Positions 1 through 10,047 of a stretch of DNA of 64,000 bases are shown piece by piece. The notes below the pieces were generated by a model. The model searched no databases. It worked only from the letters and a program-made list of their open reading frames with translations, and was not told the origin of the DNA. The stretch's first letter is position 1; each line of letters starts with the position of its first letter. The translations under genes and the position numbers were made by a program. The stretch spans positions 62,001 through 126,000 of the forward strand of contig CALWVM010000001.1 of NCBI GenBank assembly GCA_944384985.1, given 5' to 3'. The stretch comes from an uncultured Clostridia bacterium (lineage in GTDB: Bacteria; Bacillota; Clostridia; Oscillospirales; Acutalibacteraceae).

Positions 1-1226
1 ACCTTGACGACTCTCCCCGCCGCCATGGAGTGCTGGCGGATGCGCTCGTGCAGCTCCTGGCGGTCGCCGCCCTTTTTAACGGCAGCCATCAGGATATTTT
101 CGGTCGCCATGAACGGCAGTTCTTCGTTCAGGCGTTTTTCGATCATCTTCGGGTAGACGACCAGCCCGCTGACGATGTTGATATACAGTTCCAAAATCGC
201 ATCCGTTGCAAGGAACGCCTCCGGAATGCTGATGCGCTTGTTGGCGGAGTCGTCGAGCGTGCGCTCAAACCACTGGGTCGCCGCAGTGACGGCGGGGTTC
301 GTGGCATCGGCGATCACATAGCGCGAAAGCGAGGCGATGCGCTCACTGCGCATGGGGTTGCGCTTATACGCCATCGCCGACGAGCCGATCTGATGCGCTT
401 CAAACGGCTCTTCGATCTCTTTTAAGTGCTGCAGCAGCCGCAGGTCGTTCGAGAATTTATGCGCGGACTGCGCGATCCCCGACAATACGAACAGCACCTG
501 GCTGTCTAATTTGCGCGGATAGGTCTGCCCCGAAACGGGGAAGACGCTCGAAAAGCCCATTTTTTCGGCGATCTTGCGGTCGAGCGCGACGACCTTTTCG
601 GTGTCGCCCTCGAAAAGCTCCATAAAGCTCGCCTGTGTGCCCGTCGTGCCCTTCGAGCCCAGAAGCCGCATCTGCGAAAGCTGGAATTCGAGCGCGGAAA
701 AGTCCATCAAAAGGTCCATGAGCCACAAACTCGCGCGCTTGCCGACGGTCGTGGGCTGCGCAGGCTGGAAATGCGTAAACGCAAGGCAGGGCATATTCTT
801 ATATTCGTCGGCGAATTTTGCCAGACGGTCTAAAAGGTTGACCATCTTTTTGCGGATGAGTTTTAAGCCTTCGGTCATGATGATAACGTCGGTGTTGTCG
901 CCGACATAGCACGACGTCGCGCCCAGGTGGATGATGCCCTTTGCTTTCGGGCACTGCACGCCGTAGGCGTAGACGTGGCTCATCACGTCGTGGCGCACCT
1001 CGCGTTCGCGCGCCTCTGCGACCTCATAGTTGATGTCGTCGGCGTGGGCTTTGAGCTCGGCGATCTGTTCGTCGGTGATATGCAGCCCCAATTCCTGTTC
1101 GCTTTCGGCAAGGGCGATCCAGAGTTTGCGCCAGGTGCGGAATTTGAAATCCGGCGAGAAGATGTATTTCATCTCGCGGCTCGCGTAACGCGAATTCAAC
1201 GGGCTTTCATAAACGTCTTTGGACAT
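1..1226 (-). CDS. purB: Adenylosuccinate lyase (partial, 3' end beyond window)
   Basis: This enzyme catalyses two fumarate-releasing steps of purine synthesis: SAICAR to AICAR and adenylosuccinate to AMP. About 408 codons are visible, starting [14 protein letters not shown] at an ATG whose complement is at 1224-1226, preceded by a GGAGG site. The fumarase/aspartase superfamily signature is present as [11 protein letters not shown], followed by MRSERIASL, and an upstream block reads [10 protein letters not shown]. The C-terminus runs off the left edge of the window. The gene is separated from aspS by a long intergenic repeat, so the two are probably not tightly coupled. The identification rests on the full-length colinear family sequence and I consider it secure. 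Confidence 0.95.
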   Translation of the reverse strand, partial: MSKDVYESPLNSRYASREMKYIFSPDFKFRTWRKLWIALAESEQELGLHITDEQIAELKAHADDINYEVAEAREREVRHDVMSHVYAYGVQCPKAKGIIHLGATSCYVGDNTDVIIMTEGLKLIRKKMVNLLDRLAKFADEYKNMPCLAFTHFQPAQPTTVGKRASLWLMDLLMDFSALEFQLSQMRLLGSKGTTGTQASFMELFEGDTEKVVALDRKIAEKMGFSSVFPVSGQTYPRKLDSQVLFVLSGIAQSAHKFSNDLRLLQHLKEIEEPFEAHQIGSSAMAYKRNPMRSERIASLSRYVIADATNPAVTAATQWFERTLDDSANKRISIPEAFLATDAILELYINIVSGLVVYPKMIEKRLNEELPFMATENILMAAVKKGGDRQELHERIRQHSMAAGRVVK

Positions 1227-1241
1227 GGTTTTCCTCCGCTT

Positions 1242-1642
1242 TCAGATGTTAGATATTAGAAGTTAGATATTAAACGTGGGGTGGGCGGGGTCTCGGCGCT
1301 GCCGAAAGATATAGCGGACGCGGTAAACTTCCGGTTGTGCCGGGGATTTTCTCCCGCGCCCTACAGTCTCTCCCTCCGGCACGCGCAAAGCGCGTGCCAC
1401 CTCCCTCATCAGAGGGAGGACCGAGTTACAACAAGCCTTCGGTTGTGCGCTGCCCCCTCTGACAAGGGTAATTCCCCACGGTGTGGGGAAATGTCGCAAA
1501 GCGACAAAGGGGACGGCCGCCGTCAGCGGCTGGCAAGCGTTAGCGAGACTGGGGGAGAGAAAAACCTTGAGGACATGCAGTAAAAACCAAAGCGGCGAGG
1601 CTCCCTGTTTTGCTTCTGACTGCTGCTTTCTGATCTCTGCTG
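1242..1642. repeat. Modular intergenic hairpin repeat (copy 1)
   Basis: This fills the purB-aspS gap. A heptamer-like array (TTAGATATTAGAAGTTAGAT type) lies at 1242-1275 next to the purB ribosome binding site. Module A (TCTCTCCCTCCG, an inner hairpin GGCACGCGC-AAA-GCGCGTGCC, CACCTCCCTC, GAGGGAGG) is at 1367-1420. Module B is at 1452-1562. It contains successive hairpins TTCCCCAC/GTGGGGAA, TGTCGC/GCGACA and GCCGC/GCGGC and ends GGGGGAGAGA. A TTCTGACT-type array at 1600-1642 closes the element against the aspS stop codon. Short ORFs here are by-products of the repeat. Confidence 0.85.
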
Positions 1643-1643
1643 T

Positions 1644-3389
1644 CTACGGTTGCGGTCTACGCAACCGAATGTGCACCTCGCGCAGCTGCTGCTCGGACAC
1701 GGTGTTCGGCGCGCCCAAAAGCAGGTCCTGCGCGTTGGAGTTCATCGGGAACGCGATGACCTCGCGGATGTTTTCCTCGTCTTTCAAAAGCATAAGCATC
1801 CGGTCCACGCCCGGCGCCATGCCCGCGTGCGGCGGCGCGCCGTAGTGGAACGCCTTAAAGAGCGCCCCGAAGCGTTTTTCCACTTCTTCCGCCGTATAGC
1901 CTGCAAGCTCGAACGCCTTGATCATCACGTCGGGGCGGTGGTTGCGCACCGCGCCGGAGGAGAGCTCCACGCCGTTGCAAACGACGTCGTACTGGTACGC
2001 CTTGATCGTGAGCGGGTCCTGCGTTTCGAGCGCCTCGAGTTCCCCTTGCGGCATGGAAAACGGGTTGTGCGTGAAGTCGAGCTTGCCCTCTTCGTTTTTC
2101 TCGTACATCGGGAAATCCGTGATGAAGCAAAGCTCGAAGCGGTCTTTGTCGATGAGCCCCAGCCGTTCGCCGAGGGCGGTGCGGATCTGCCCTGCGAGCA
2201 GGTCGACGGCTTTCGGCGCGTCGCTGATAAAGAACAGCGTATCGTCCGTTTTCAAAGACAGGTCTGCTTTGAGCTGCGCCTGTTTTTCGTCGGAAAGGAA
2301 TTTCGCGATCGGCCCTTTATACGAGCCGTCTTCAAGCACGGTCAGATAGCCGAGGCCCTTCATGCCGATGGACTCGGCGAATTTGAGCATCTTTTCAAAG
2401 AACGACTTGCTCTGCTTGCCCGCCGGGGCGACGATACCGCGCACGGGGCGGCCCTTGAAGGGCTTGAATTCGACATCTGCAAAGAACTCGCTTAAATCGA
2501 CGATCTTAAGCGGGTTGCGCAGGTCCGGCTTATCTGTGCCGTAGTGCAGCATGGCCTCTTCATACGGGATGCGTTTAAAAGGCGCGGGCGAAACGGGTCT
2601 GCCGCCCCCGAATTTCGCGAAGGTGTCATACAGCACGTCCTCGGCGACGGCGAAGACGTCTTCCTGCGTCGCGAACGCCATTTCAAAGTCGAGCTGGTAG
2701 AATTCGCCGGGCGAACGGTCGGCGCGCGCATCCTCATCGCGGAAGCACGGCGCGATCTGGAAGTATTTATCAAAGCCCGACACCATCAAAAGCTGCTTGA
2801 ACTGCTGGGGCGCCTGCGGCAGGGCGTAGAATTTGCCCTCGTGTTTTCTGGAGGGGATGATATAGTCGCGCGCGCCCTCGGGCGACGAGCAGGTCAAAAT
2901 CGGCGTGTTGATCTCCGGGAAGCCGAGCGACTCCATCTTCTCGCGTAAAAAGCGCACGACCTCGCTGCGGAACAGGATATTGTCATGCACCTTTTTGTTG
3001 CGCAGGTCTAAAAAGCGGTAGGTAAGGCGCACGTCCTCGCGCGTTTCGGTGGATTCCCCGATCTCGAACGGCAGTGCCTTTTCGCACGCGCCGAGCACGG
3101 TAAGGCTTTCGACGTGTACTTCGAGTTCGCCCGTGGGGATTTTGGGGTTGACCGTTTCCGGGTCGCGTTTGACAACTTTACCCGTCACGGAGACGACGCT
3201 TTCCTTGTGCAGGCGCGCGAGCATTTCCTCGTCGTGCACGACGGTCTGGGTAACGCCGTATTGGTCGCGCAGGTCGACGAACGCCACGCCGCCATGGTCG
3301 CGGATGGTATCGACCCACCCCGCGAGCGAGACGGTCTCCCCCAAATTCTCGAGCGTCAGTGCATTGCAGTTGTGTGTTCTGTATGCCAT
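1644..3389 (-). CDS. aspS: Aspartyl-tRNA synthetase
   Basis: This class IIb enzyme charges tRNA-Asp with aspartate in the cytoplasm. The 581 residues match the usual bacterial length. An N-terminal OB-fold anticodon-binding domain (about 1-105) is followed by the catalytic core. Class II motif 2 is visible as FRDEDARADRSPGEFYQLD near residue 215, motif 3 as GVDRMLMLL near 530, and the bacterial GAD insertion lies roughly at 290-400. It starts MAYRTHNCNALTLENLGE at an ATG, and the C-terminus LRRPQP abuts the intergenic repeat. It is divergent from the LCP gene, with facing promoters between them. No T-box leader was recognised in the 169-bp upstream gap. Confidence 0.96.
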   Translation of the reverse strand: MAYRTHNCNALTLENLGETVSLAGWVDTIRDHGGVAFVDLRDQYGVTQTVVHDEEMLARLHKESVVSVTGKVVKRDPETVNPKIPTGELEVHVESLTVLGACEKALPFEIGESTETREDVRLTYRFLDLRNKKVHDNILFRSEVVRFLREKMESLGFPEINTPILTCSSPEGARDYIIPSRKHEGKFYALPQAPQQFKQLLMVSGFDKYFQIAPCFRDEDARADRSPGEFYQLDFEMAFATQEDVFAVAEDVLYDTFAKFGGGRPVSPAPFKRIPYEEAMLHYGTDKPDLRNPLKIVDLSEFFADVEFKPFKGRPVRGIVAPAGKQSKSFFEKMLKFAESIGMKGLGYLTVLEDGSYKGPIAKFLSDEKQAQLKADLSLKTDDTLFFISDAPKAVDLLAGQIRTALGERLGLIDKDRFELCFITDFPMYEKNEEGKLDFTHNPFSMPQGELEALETQDPLTIKAYQYDVVCNGVELSSGAVRNHRPDVMIKAFELAGYTAEEVEKRFGALFKAFHYGAPPHAGMAPGVDRMLMLLKDEENIREVIAFPMNSNAQDLLLGAPNTVSEQQLREVHIRLRRPQP

Positions 3390-3440
3390 AATGCCGTATA
3401 CATCCCTTCCGGTATGGGTTTATACATAGTATGTTAGAAA

Positions 3441-3469
3441 AGTATAGCACAAACGGCGCGCAATTTCCA
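3441..3469 (-). promoter_or_regulatory. Candidate aspS promoter
   Basis: On the minus strand TGGAAA (complement at 3464-3469) is separated by 17 bp from TATACT (complement at 3441-3446), about 50 bp upstream of the aspS start. The -10 is good and the -35 is poor. Confidence 0.4.
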
Positions 3470-3488
3470 CTCTAATTTGCAAAAAAAC

Positions 3489-3517
3489 ATTGTGCTTTGC
3501 GCGGCTTTCGTGTAAAA
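3489..3517 (+). promoter_or_regulatory. Candidate LCP gene promoter
   Basis: TTGTGC at 3489-3494 and TAAAAT at 3512-3517 are spaced by 17 bp. They lie 41 bp upstream of the GTG start of the LCP gene, in the divergent gap with aspS. Confidence 0.55.
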
Positions 3518-3558
3518 TAGGAAGCGTCCGACAAAGTTTTTTGCGGAGGTGTTGCCGG

Positions 3559-4947
3559 GTGGCAGAGGACAACAAAAACAAAAACGGGAATTTTGACGAC
3601 TTTGAAGATATTTTCAGCAGCTCCGGCGCGGACGATTTTGAAGATATTTACAGCGACAGCAAATCGGACGGCAATCATATAAACGCCGGCGCGGATGAAT
3701 ATGAGGACATTTCCAGCGGCCGGCAAGACGAGGACGACGCGCCCCAAAAGAACGACCCCTACGCCGGGTTTTTTCACGACGATTCGTTTTTTTCGGACGA
3801 GCCGGCGTCTTTTCACCACGCGGTGAACACAAACCCCGAGCAGAAGCCGTACAGCTACCACTACTCGGACCGCGACGCGAAACGCACCCGCGCGCGCAAC
3901 GGCGACGAGATCTATTCCGGGCGCGACGAGGCGGAAAAAAAGCCGCGCAAAAAACCGAAGCATCTTGCGCGCAAGATCGTTGCCGGGGTGCTGTGCGCGG
4001 TACTTGTGTTCTTAATTGCCGCCGTCGGCTACAGCTATTCGCGCGTGAAAAAGATCCTCGACGAAGTGAACTATGTCCCGCTCGGGGTGAACGAATACAT
4101 CGCGTCGTCCGAGCTGCGGCATTCCGACGCCGTGCGCAACATCCTGTTTATCGGCGTGGACGCGCGTGAGGGCGAGGACGCGCAGGAAACGCGTTCGGAC
4201 ACGATGATGCTCGTCTCCATCGACACCAAAAACAAGCAGATCAAGCTGACCTCGTTTTTGCGGGATATGTATATCGAAATCCCGGGCTGGCGCTCGGACA
4301 AGCTCAACGCCGCGCACAGCCACGGCGGCACGCAGCTGCTTGTGGACACGCTCGAATACAATTTTAAGATAGACATTGACAACTACATGCTTGTGAGCTT
4401 CGATATGTTCACCTCCATTATTGACGCGCTCGGCGGTGTGGACGTGGAGATCACCGAACGCGAAGCCGATTACATCAACAGCGACGACCACATGGACGAA
4501 TCCGCGGGCGAAGCTTTTGCGGGCGTAACGCTCTCCGCCGGGAAACAGCATTTTTCCGGCGCGCAGGCGCTCTGGTACAGCCGCATCCGCTATCTCGACA
4601 GCGACTTTTACCGCACCGCGCGCCAGCGCAAGGTCATCACCGCCGTGGTGCGCAAAGCGGCGACGACCTCGCCTTTCAAGCTTCTCAACATGCTCGAGGA
4701 CGTCATGCCCATGGTGCAGACAGACCTGACGACCGACGAACTGACCGATCTCGGTCTGCACGCGCTCACGTATCTGCGCTACGACATCGCGCAGCAGCAG
4801 ATCCCCGCCGACGGCACCTATGAGAGCGCGCGGCGGCGCAGCCAGTCCGTCTTGATCCCGGATATGGATGAGAACATTGAGATTTTGCAGAATTTCATTT
4901 ACAACCGCGCCGAGATCGAAGAAGAGACGACGGACGAGAGCGAATAG
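3559..4947 (+). CDS. LytR-CpsA-Psr (LCP) family cell-wall polymer ligase
   Basis: LCP proteins transfer undecaprenyl-linked teichoic acid or capsule polymers onto peptidoglycan outside the membrane. I place the start at GTG 3559 because GGAGG sits at 3545-3549, nine bases before it; the ATG at 3490 lies over the promoter. That gives 462 residues. An unusually long acidic cytoplasmic tail (1-139) repeats DDFEDIFS, DDFEDIYSD and DEYEDISS and ends in a basic KKPRKKPKHLARK stretch. One membrane helix follows (about 140-160). The extracellular LCP domain begins near 190 and shows RSDTMMLVSID, SFLRDMYIEIPG, DKLNAAHSHGG and DALGGVDVEI. Arg and Asp residues expected to bind polyprenyl phosphate are present. 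It is apparently monocistronic. Confidence 0.92.
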   Translation: MAEDNKNKNGNFDDFEDIFSSSGADDFEDIYSDSKSDGNHINAGADEYEDISSGRQDEDDAPQKNDPYAGFFHDDSFFSDEPASFHHAVNTNPEQKPYSYHYSDRDAKRTRARNGDEIYSGRDEAEKKPRKKPKHLARKIVAGVLCAVLVFLIAAVGYSYSRVKKILDEVNYVPLGVNEYIASSELRHSDAVRNILFIGVDAREGEDAQETRSDTMMLVSIDTKNKQIKLTSFLRDMYIEIPGWRSDKLNAAHSHGGTQLLVDTLEYNFKIDIDNYMLVSFDMFTSIIDALGGVDVEITEREADYINSDDHMDESAGEAFAGVTLSAGKQHFSGAQALWYSRIRYLDSDFYRTARQRKVITAVVRKAATTSPFKLLNMLEDVMPMVQTDLTTDELTDLGLHALTYLRYDIAQQQIPADGTYESARRRSQSVLIPDMDENIEILQNFIYNRAEIEEETTDESE

Positions 4948-5018
4948 GGTTTTCACCCGCCAAGGCTGGGGAAGAGACAACGCTGTTCTTCATACGGCGG
5001 GAGCAGATTCACCGAATC

Positions 5019-5416
5019 CCAAACCCTTTTGTCCGCTTTGCGGACATTTCCCCTAACAGGGGAATCACCCCCGCCCTACAGTCTCTCCCTCCGGCAAAAC
5101 GGCGCACACGCCGTTTTGCCACCTCCCTCGGAAGACGGGAGGAAGGGCTTTCTGCAAACTTTTGGTTCCGTATTTCCCCCTCTGACGGGCGTCGTCGCTG
5201 AAGCGCCGCCGGTGGCGGAAAAAGCGAGGCGAGGACGGCGCAGCGGTCAAAATTTGCCCGCATCGAAAGCGTGGCAAATTTTGGGTACCGCAAGAGGGCA
5301 AGGATGCCGCCGCAAGGCGGCAGGGGGAGAGAAAGAGCCTGTGTTCGCAGTCGGTAAAAGCCCACGCAGAAAACTGCCCCGTATTGCTTCTACCTTCCGC
5401 CCTCTGATTTCTGAAC
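5019..5416. repeat. Modular intergenic hairpin repeat (copy 2)
   Basis: This occupies most of the 588-bp LCP-GH51 gap. A reversed module D (TTGTCCGC/GCGGACA with TTCCCCT/AGGGGAA) is at 5019-5075. Module A with a long inner hairpin (GGCAAAACGGCG/CGCCGTTTTGCC) is at 5078-5140. A diverged module-B relative containing GAAGCGCCGCCGGTGGCGG and ending GGGGGAGAGA is at 5181-5332. A TTCTGATTTCTGA array is at 5385-5416. No gene is credible in this stretch. Confidence 0.8.
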
Positions 5417-5468
5417 GCTGTTCTGCGCACGGCGAATCAAAATTATTTTACAAATTCGCCCGAGCCCG

Positions 5469-7041
<1,573 letters not shown>

Positions 7042-7097
7042 AAGGCATACCCTGCCGCGCACAGCGCGGCTTTGACAGAACAACAAGGAGGATCCCT

Positions 7098-7892
7098 ATG
7101 GCGGCAAGATGCCCGAACTGCGGCAGAAAACTGAAATGGTACGAAGTGCGTGCCGAATGTAAGGGGTGCGGGGCGAACATCCCGAACTACAACTGGGAAG
7201 CGCGCCTGGAGGCGGACGCCGACGCGGCGGAGACCGCGTTCGCGCGGCTGCACTACCGGGTCGATAACTTCAAAAGCGGCACGATCGGCTCGCCTTTGCG
7301 CATCGTGCGGCTCGTGGTGACGCTGCTGCCGCTGGTGGGGTTAGTTGTCCCGCTTTTAAACGCGACGCTGTCGTTCCCGTTTTATGAGAGCACGCAGTCC
7401 GTTTCGTTCTTGACCTTTGTGCTCGACTACCTGACGAAGTATGACCTCGGCTCGGTGCTCGCGCTGATGTCCGGCGAGATTTTGGGCGGGCTGTTCACGA
7501 GCCTGGTGCTCGCCTGCGCGTTCGCGCTCGTCGCCGTCGCCGCCGGTGTCATCAACTTCTTTGCGGTGCTGCTGGGCGCGATCAACTTGAACTGGCTTAT
7601 CAACGTGATCTTAAATGTTATCAGCCTTGTGAGCTGGGGTCTTTCGGCGCTGTTTTTGCAGCAATTCACCACCGCTGCGGGCGAGACGACCATCGGGCTG
7701 TTCTCCGGGACGGTTTCGCCGTGGTATCTCTTAGGGATCGGGCTGTTCCTTTTGGATCTAGTCATTGACATCGTTGTCGGAATCGGGCTTCGCAAGCAGA
7801 AAAAGACGCAGCCCACCATCGACCAGGCGGTAAAAGCGGAGCTTAAAGAACTGCGCGAGCGCGAGCTGGAGCAGGCCGCCGAGATCGCATAA
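7098..7892 (+). CDS. Zinc-ribbon polytopic membrane protein of unknown function
   Basis: I choose ATG 7098, preceded by AAGGAGG at 7086-7092, rather than upstream in-frame codons that lie inside the GH51 gene. The 264-residue product starts with a treble-clef zinc ribbon (CPNC at about 5-8, CKGC at about 22-25). It is followed by a soluble linker and about five hydrophobic segments between residues 70 and 240. A charged, Glu-rich C-terminal helix ends the protein (KAELKELREREL). Cytoplasmic zinc ribbons on membrane proteins are common in Clostridia, and the substrate or partner is unknown. It is 56 bp behind GH51 and may be cotranscribed. It ends at a strong terminator. Confidence 0.75.
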   Translation: MAARCPNCGRKLKWYEVRAECKGCGANIPNYNWEARLEADADAAETAFARLHYRVDNFKSGTIGSPLRIVRLVVTLLPLVGLVVPLLNATLSFPFYESTQSVSFLTFVLDYLTKYDLGSVLALMSGEILGGLFTSLVLACAFALVAVAAGVINFFAVLLGAINLNWLINVILNVISLVSWGLSALFLQQFTTAAGETTIGLFSGTVSPWYLLGIGLFLLDLVIDIVVGIGLRKQKKTQPTIDQAVKAELKELRERELEQAAEIA

Positions 7893-7918
7893 GGCCTAAA
7901 AATTGCACGACAACAATA

Positions 7919-7955
7919 ATGGACGGCAACCGTTGGGTTGCCGTCCATTTTGTTT
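7919..7955 (+). terminator. Rho-independent terminator after zinc-ribbon gene
   Basis: A 13-bp perfect stem ATGGACGGCAACC/GGTTGCCGTCCAT with a GTTG loop is followed by TTTTGTTT. It starts 27 bases after the stop codon. Confidence 0.85.
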
Positions 7956-8270
7956 GTGTGTTTTGTAGAGGATGTACAGATGAGATGCTGAAAGCAGAAG
8001 CCGGAGCGTATACGGGAAAGTTGTCGCACCGTCACGGCTGCGCACGTTGCCGAAAATTTGCTCAAACGCGTAGAGGCGGACATGGCAGTCCACCTCTACG
8101 CGAAAACAGTTTATTTTCATCATAGACGCGGGTTGGCTTCTTTCCGTACTCTGCTCGGACGGGCACGGCGACCCGCTCCTACAAGATAAGGTATCCCGTT
8201 TCTGCACAGCCACAATGCTGCGTAAAACCCGAATCCCGCATCTATCCTCTACTATTGAGCATCCGGTATC
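7956..8270. other. Convergent intergenic gap with hairpin, no gene seen
   Basis: A 15-bp stem at 8067-8102 (CGCGTAGAGG arm, loop ATGGCA) has one mispair on the plus strand that becomes a G-U pair on the minus strand. It is followed on the minus strand by TTTGAGCAAATTTT, so it may terminate the nucleoside operon. A fragment GGGCACGGCGACCCGCTCCTAC at 8162-8183 resembles the module-D ends seen elsewhere. Nothing coding is credible. Confidence 0.45.
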
Positions 8271-9197
8271 TTAGGGCGCATTTTGCAGCGAGTGCATGAC
8301 CATATCCCAAAAGCGGGGCCGGTCCACCGCAACGGCGACGCGCGCGTTCGGGTTTGTGCTTTGGAAATCGGCGATCGAACGGCCGCGGCAAAGCCCGGTG
8401 CTGCAATCGATCTGCACGTTTGCAGGGCGCATCTCGAGCACGCTCTCGTCCATCAGGAACGCCGCCGCAAGTGAATCGTGCATGGCGACGATACGGAAGC
8501 CCAGATCGTTCACACGGTAGATGTTGCGGTAAAATTCCAGCAGCTCGCTGTATGCTTTCCGACGCTCGCCCACTGTGCGGGCAATGTCGTCGAACTCCGC
8601 GTCGGAGATCCCCGTCTGCATGGTGACGTTTAAGCCGACCATGTCGATGGGCACGCCCGAAGAAAATACGATCTCGGCCGCGTGCGGGTCAACATAGAAA
8701 TTGAATTCACCGTATGCCCCCCGGTTGCCCCACGCGGTCGCACCGCCCATGAGCACGATGCGCCGCAGCTTCTGCGGCAGGTCCGGATAGCGCAAAAAGG
8801 CGATTGCAAGGTTCGTCAGCGGTCCAATGGCAAGGATTTCCAATTCGCCATCAAGCGCTACGGCCTCTTCATAGATGAAATCCCACGCCAAGCGCCCATC
8901 CGCCTGCGGCGGGTCGGCGGGCAGCGGGAAATTGCCGAGTCCCGTGTCGCCGTGCACCTGTGCGGCGGTGATCTGGGGGATGAGCAGCGGGCGGTCCGCG
9001 CCGAGGCAAACCGGGCAGTCCCAGTTAAGCAAACGTGCGATGCCGCGTGCGTTCGTGGCGATCTTATCCATGACCTGGTTGCCCGCCACCGCCGTTACGC
9101 CGTGCAGTTCGAGGTTTTGGGCGTCGGCGGCAAGCAGCATGGCGAAAAAATCGTCAATGCCGGGGTCTGTATCCAAAATGATCTTATGTTTCCACAT
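8271..9197 (-). CDS. Nucleoside hydrolase (inosine-uridine-preferring type)
   Basis: This enzyme hydrolyses the N-glycosidic bond of nucleosides to free base and ribose (or a related sugar). The 308 residues match the family. The calcium- and ribose-binding DTDPGIDD box is at residues 9-16. Further landmarks are GPLTNLA at 125-131, a LMGGATAWGNRGAYGEFNF block at 149-167 with DPHAAEI, and the C-terminal His240-Asp241 pair in AMHDSLAAA. All catalytic residues are retained. It is the last gene of the LacI-controlled operon and overlaps the preceding degenerate homologue by 14 nt. With the BMP importer upstream, an intracellular nucleoside-salvage role is likely. Base specificity cannot be read from the sequence. 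Confidence 0.93.
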   Translation of the reverse strand: MWKHKIILDTDPGIDDFFAMLLAADAQNLELHGVTAVAGNQVMDKIATNARGIARLLNWDCPVCLGADRPLLIPQITAAQVHGDTGLGNFPLPADPPQADGRLAWDFIYEEAVALDGELEILAIGPLTNLAIAFLRYPDLPQKLRRIVLMGGATAWGNRGAYGEFNFYVDPHAAEIVFSSGVPIDMVGLNVTMQTGISDAEFDDIARTVGERRKAYSELLEFYRNIYRVNDLGFRIVAMHDSLAAAFLMDESVLEMRPANVQIDCSTGLCRGRSIADFQSTNPNARVAVAVDRPRFWDMVMHSLQNAP

Positions 9198-10017
9198 TCC
9201 AATCCCCTCCCTGCCGCAGGGCTTCGCCTGCTTTGCGTGCCGCTTCGGAAAACGCTTTGACGTCGAGCGCGGTCACAAAGGCGTGCAACGGCTGTGTTTT
9301 GTCGCGGCAAAGCACGTCGCAGGCCGTGCACCCGCGGGAAAGCGGGCTTTCCAATTCCACTCGCACACGATACTGTTCGCACGCTGCCGCCTGCGGCTGT
9401 TCCAAGGCAAGCAAAAGCCCGAGCCCTGCCGCGTCCGTTTTTTCTGCTTCTGTTGCGTAGGGAAACAGGTTGGGGAACCGTGCTGCCGGCACGCGGCATT
9501 GCTTTGCCGTTTCCAGCGGCAGCAGCGTCGCGTTTTCCGCCCTTGCGAGCACAATTTCGGCAGCTTCGGGATCGTCATATATGCGGCTTTCCGCCGTTGG
9601 AGTCGCGTCGCCGCCGTAGATTGCCCCGCCCAGCACCAGCACCTTGGAAAGCTTCGCGGCGCGTACGGGATCGGAAAGGAAAAAGACCGCCGGCAGCGTC
9701 AGCCGTGTGGTGGAGAGCAGCACCGCGCCTTCTTGTGCCGCCGAAGCGAACCAGGCAAGCGCGCGCGAAAGGGGTTGCGCCTCCCCGGCGGCAGGGGCGC
9801 CGCCGGGGGCGAAAAAGGAGCGCAGAGGCGGGACATTCACTTGCAGCCACGGGACCTCACCGCCAAAAAGCTTTGCCGCTTTTCCCGGGAAATCCGCGCG
9901 GGTCAGCTCGCCCGGGGTCTGCACGATGCTACACAGACGCGCACCGGACGCACGCAGAGCCGCAAGGCAGATCAGATCTGCCGCGCTGCCGCTGCAGGAA
10001 AATAGTATGGGACGCAA
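9184..10017 (-). CDS. Degenerate nucleoside-hydrolase homologue, probably non-catalytic
   Basis: The 277-residue product aligns along its length with the neighbouring nucleoside hydrolase. LSKVLVLGGAIYGGD...DDPEAAEIV matches LRRIVLMGGATAWGN...VDPHAAEIV, and the C-terminal ESPLSRGCTACDV matches the DCSTGLCRGRSIADF region. The N-terminal DxDPGxDD metal box is replaced by SCSGSAADLI, EFNF becomes ESRIY and the His-Asp pair is gone. By family knowledge it cannot bind the catalytic calcium. It starts at TTG 10017, with GGAGG eight bases upstream, and overlaps the active paralogue by 14 nt, which favours a stable partner. It may be a pseudo-subunit, a base-binding regulator or a decaying duplicate. 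The reading frame is intact. Confidence 0.75.
   Translation of the reverse strand: MRPILFSCSGSAADLICLAALRASGARLCSIVQTPGELTRADFPGKAAKLFGGEVPWLQVNVPPLRSFFAPGGAPAAGEAQPLSRALAWFASAAQEGAVLLSTTRLTLPAVFFLSDPVRAAKLSKVLVLGGAIYGGDATPTAESRIYDDPEAAEIVLARAENATLLPLETAKQCRVPAARFPNLFPYATEAEKTDAAGLGLLLALEQPQAAACEQYRVRVELESPLSRGCTACDVLCRDKTQPLHAFVTALDVKAFSEAARKAGEALRQGGDWNVET
9880..9893. promoter_or_regulatory. Candidate Noc-binding site
   Basis: TTTTCCCGGGAAAT matches the Bacillus subtilis Noc consensus ATTTCCCGGGAAAT at 13 of 14 positions and contains a perfect 12-bp palindrome. It lies inside a coding sequence about 40 kb from the origin, on the same replichore-proximal region as noc. Confidence 0.5.
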
Positions 10018-10047
10018 AACGCCCGCCTCCTTTCCGGAATTGCGGCT

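Noticed and set aside
1367-1564. Possible CRISPR array or CRISPR-like repeats
   Set aside because: The units are unequal, modular and dispersed, with no regular spacers, and no cas gene is present.
1281-1583. Short plus-strand ORFs in the repeats (also around 5029-5472, 36076-36528, 44300-44634, 48057-48272, 55613-55895, 59984-60296 and 62682-63247)
   Set aside because: They translate the hairpin modules themselves, recur in several frames and both strands, and have no ribosome binding sites. They are not genes.
1650-2495. Long antisense reading frames opposite aspS, the glucan synthase, gyrA, LCP, alsK, yfmH and others
   Set aside because: High GC creates long open antisense frames. Their translations are Arg/His/Val-rich without family motifs, and the sense genes are unambiguous.
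9184-10017. Calling the degenerate hydrolase a pseudogene
   Set aside because: The frame is intact over 277 codons, with a good start site and coupling to the next gene, so it is listed as a CDS with predicted loss of catalysis.
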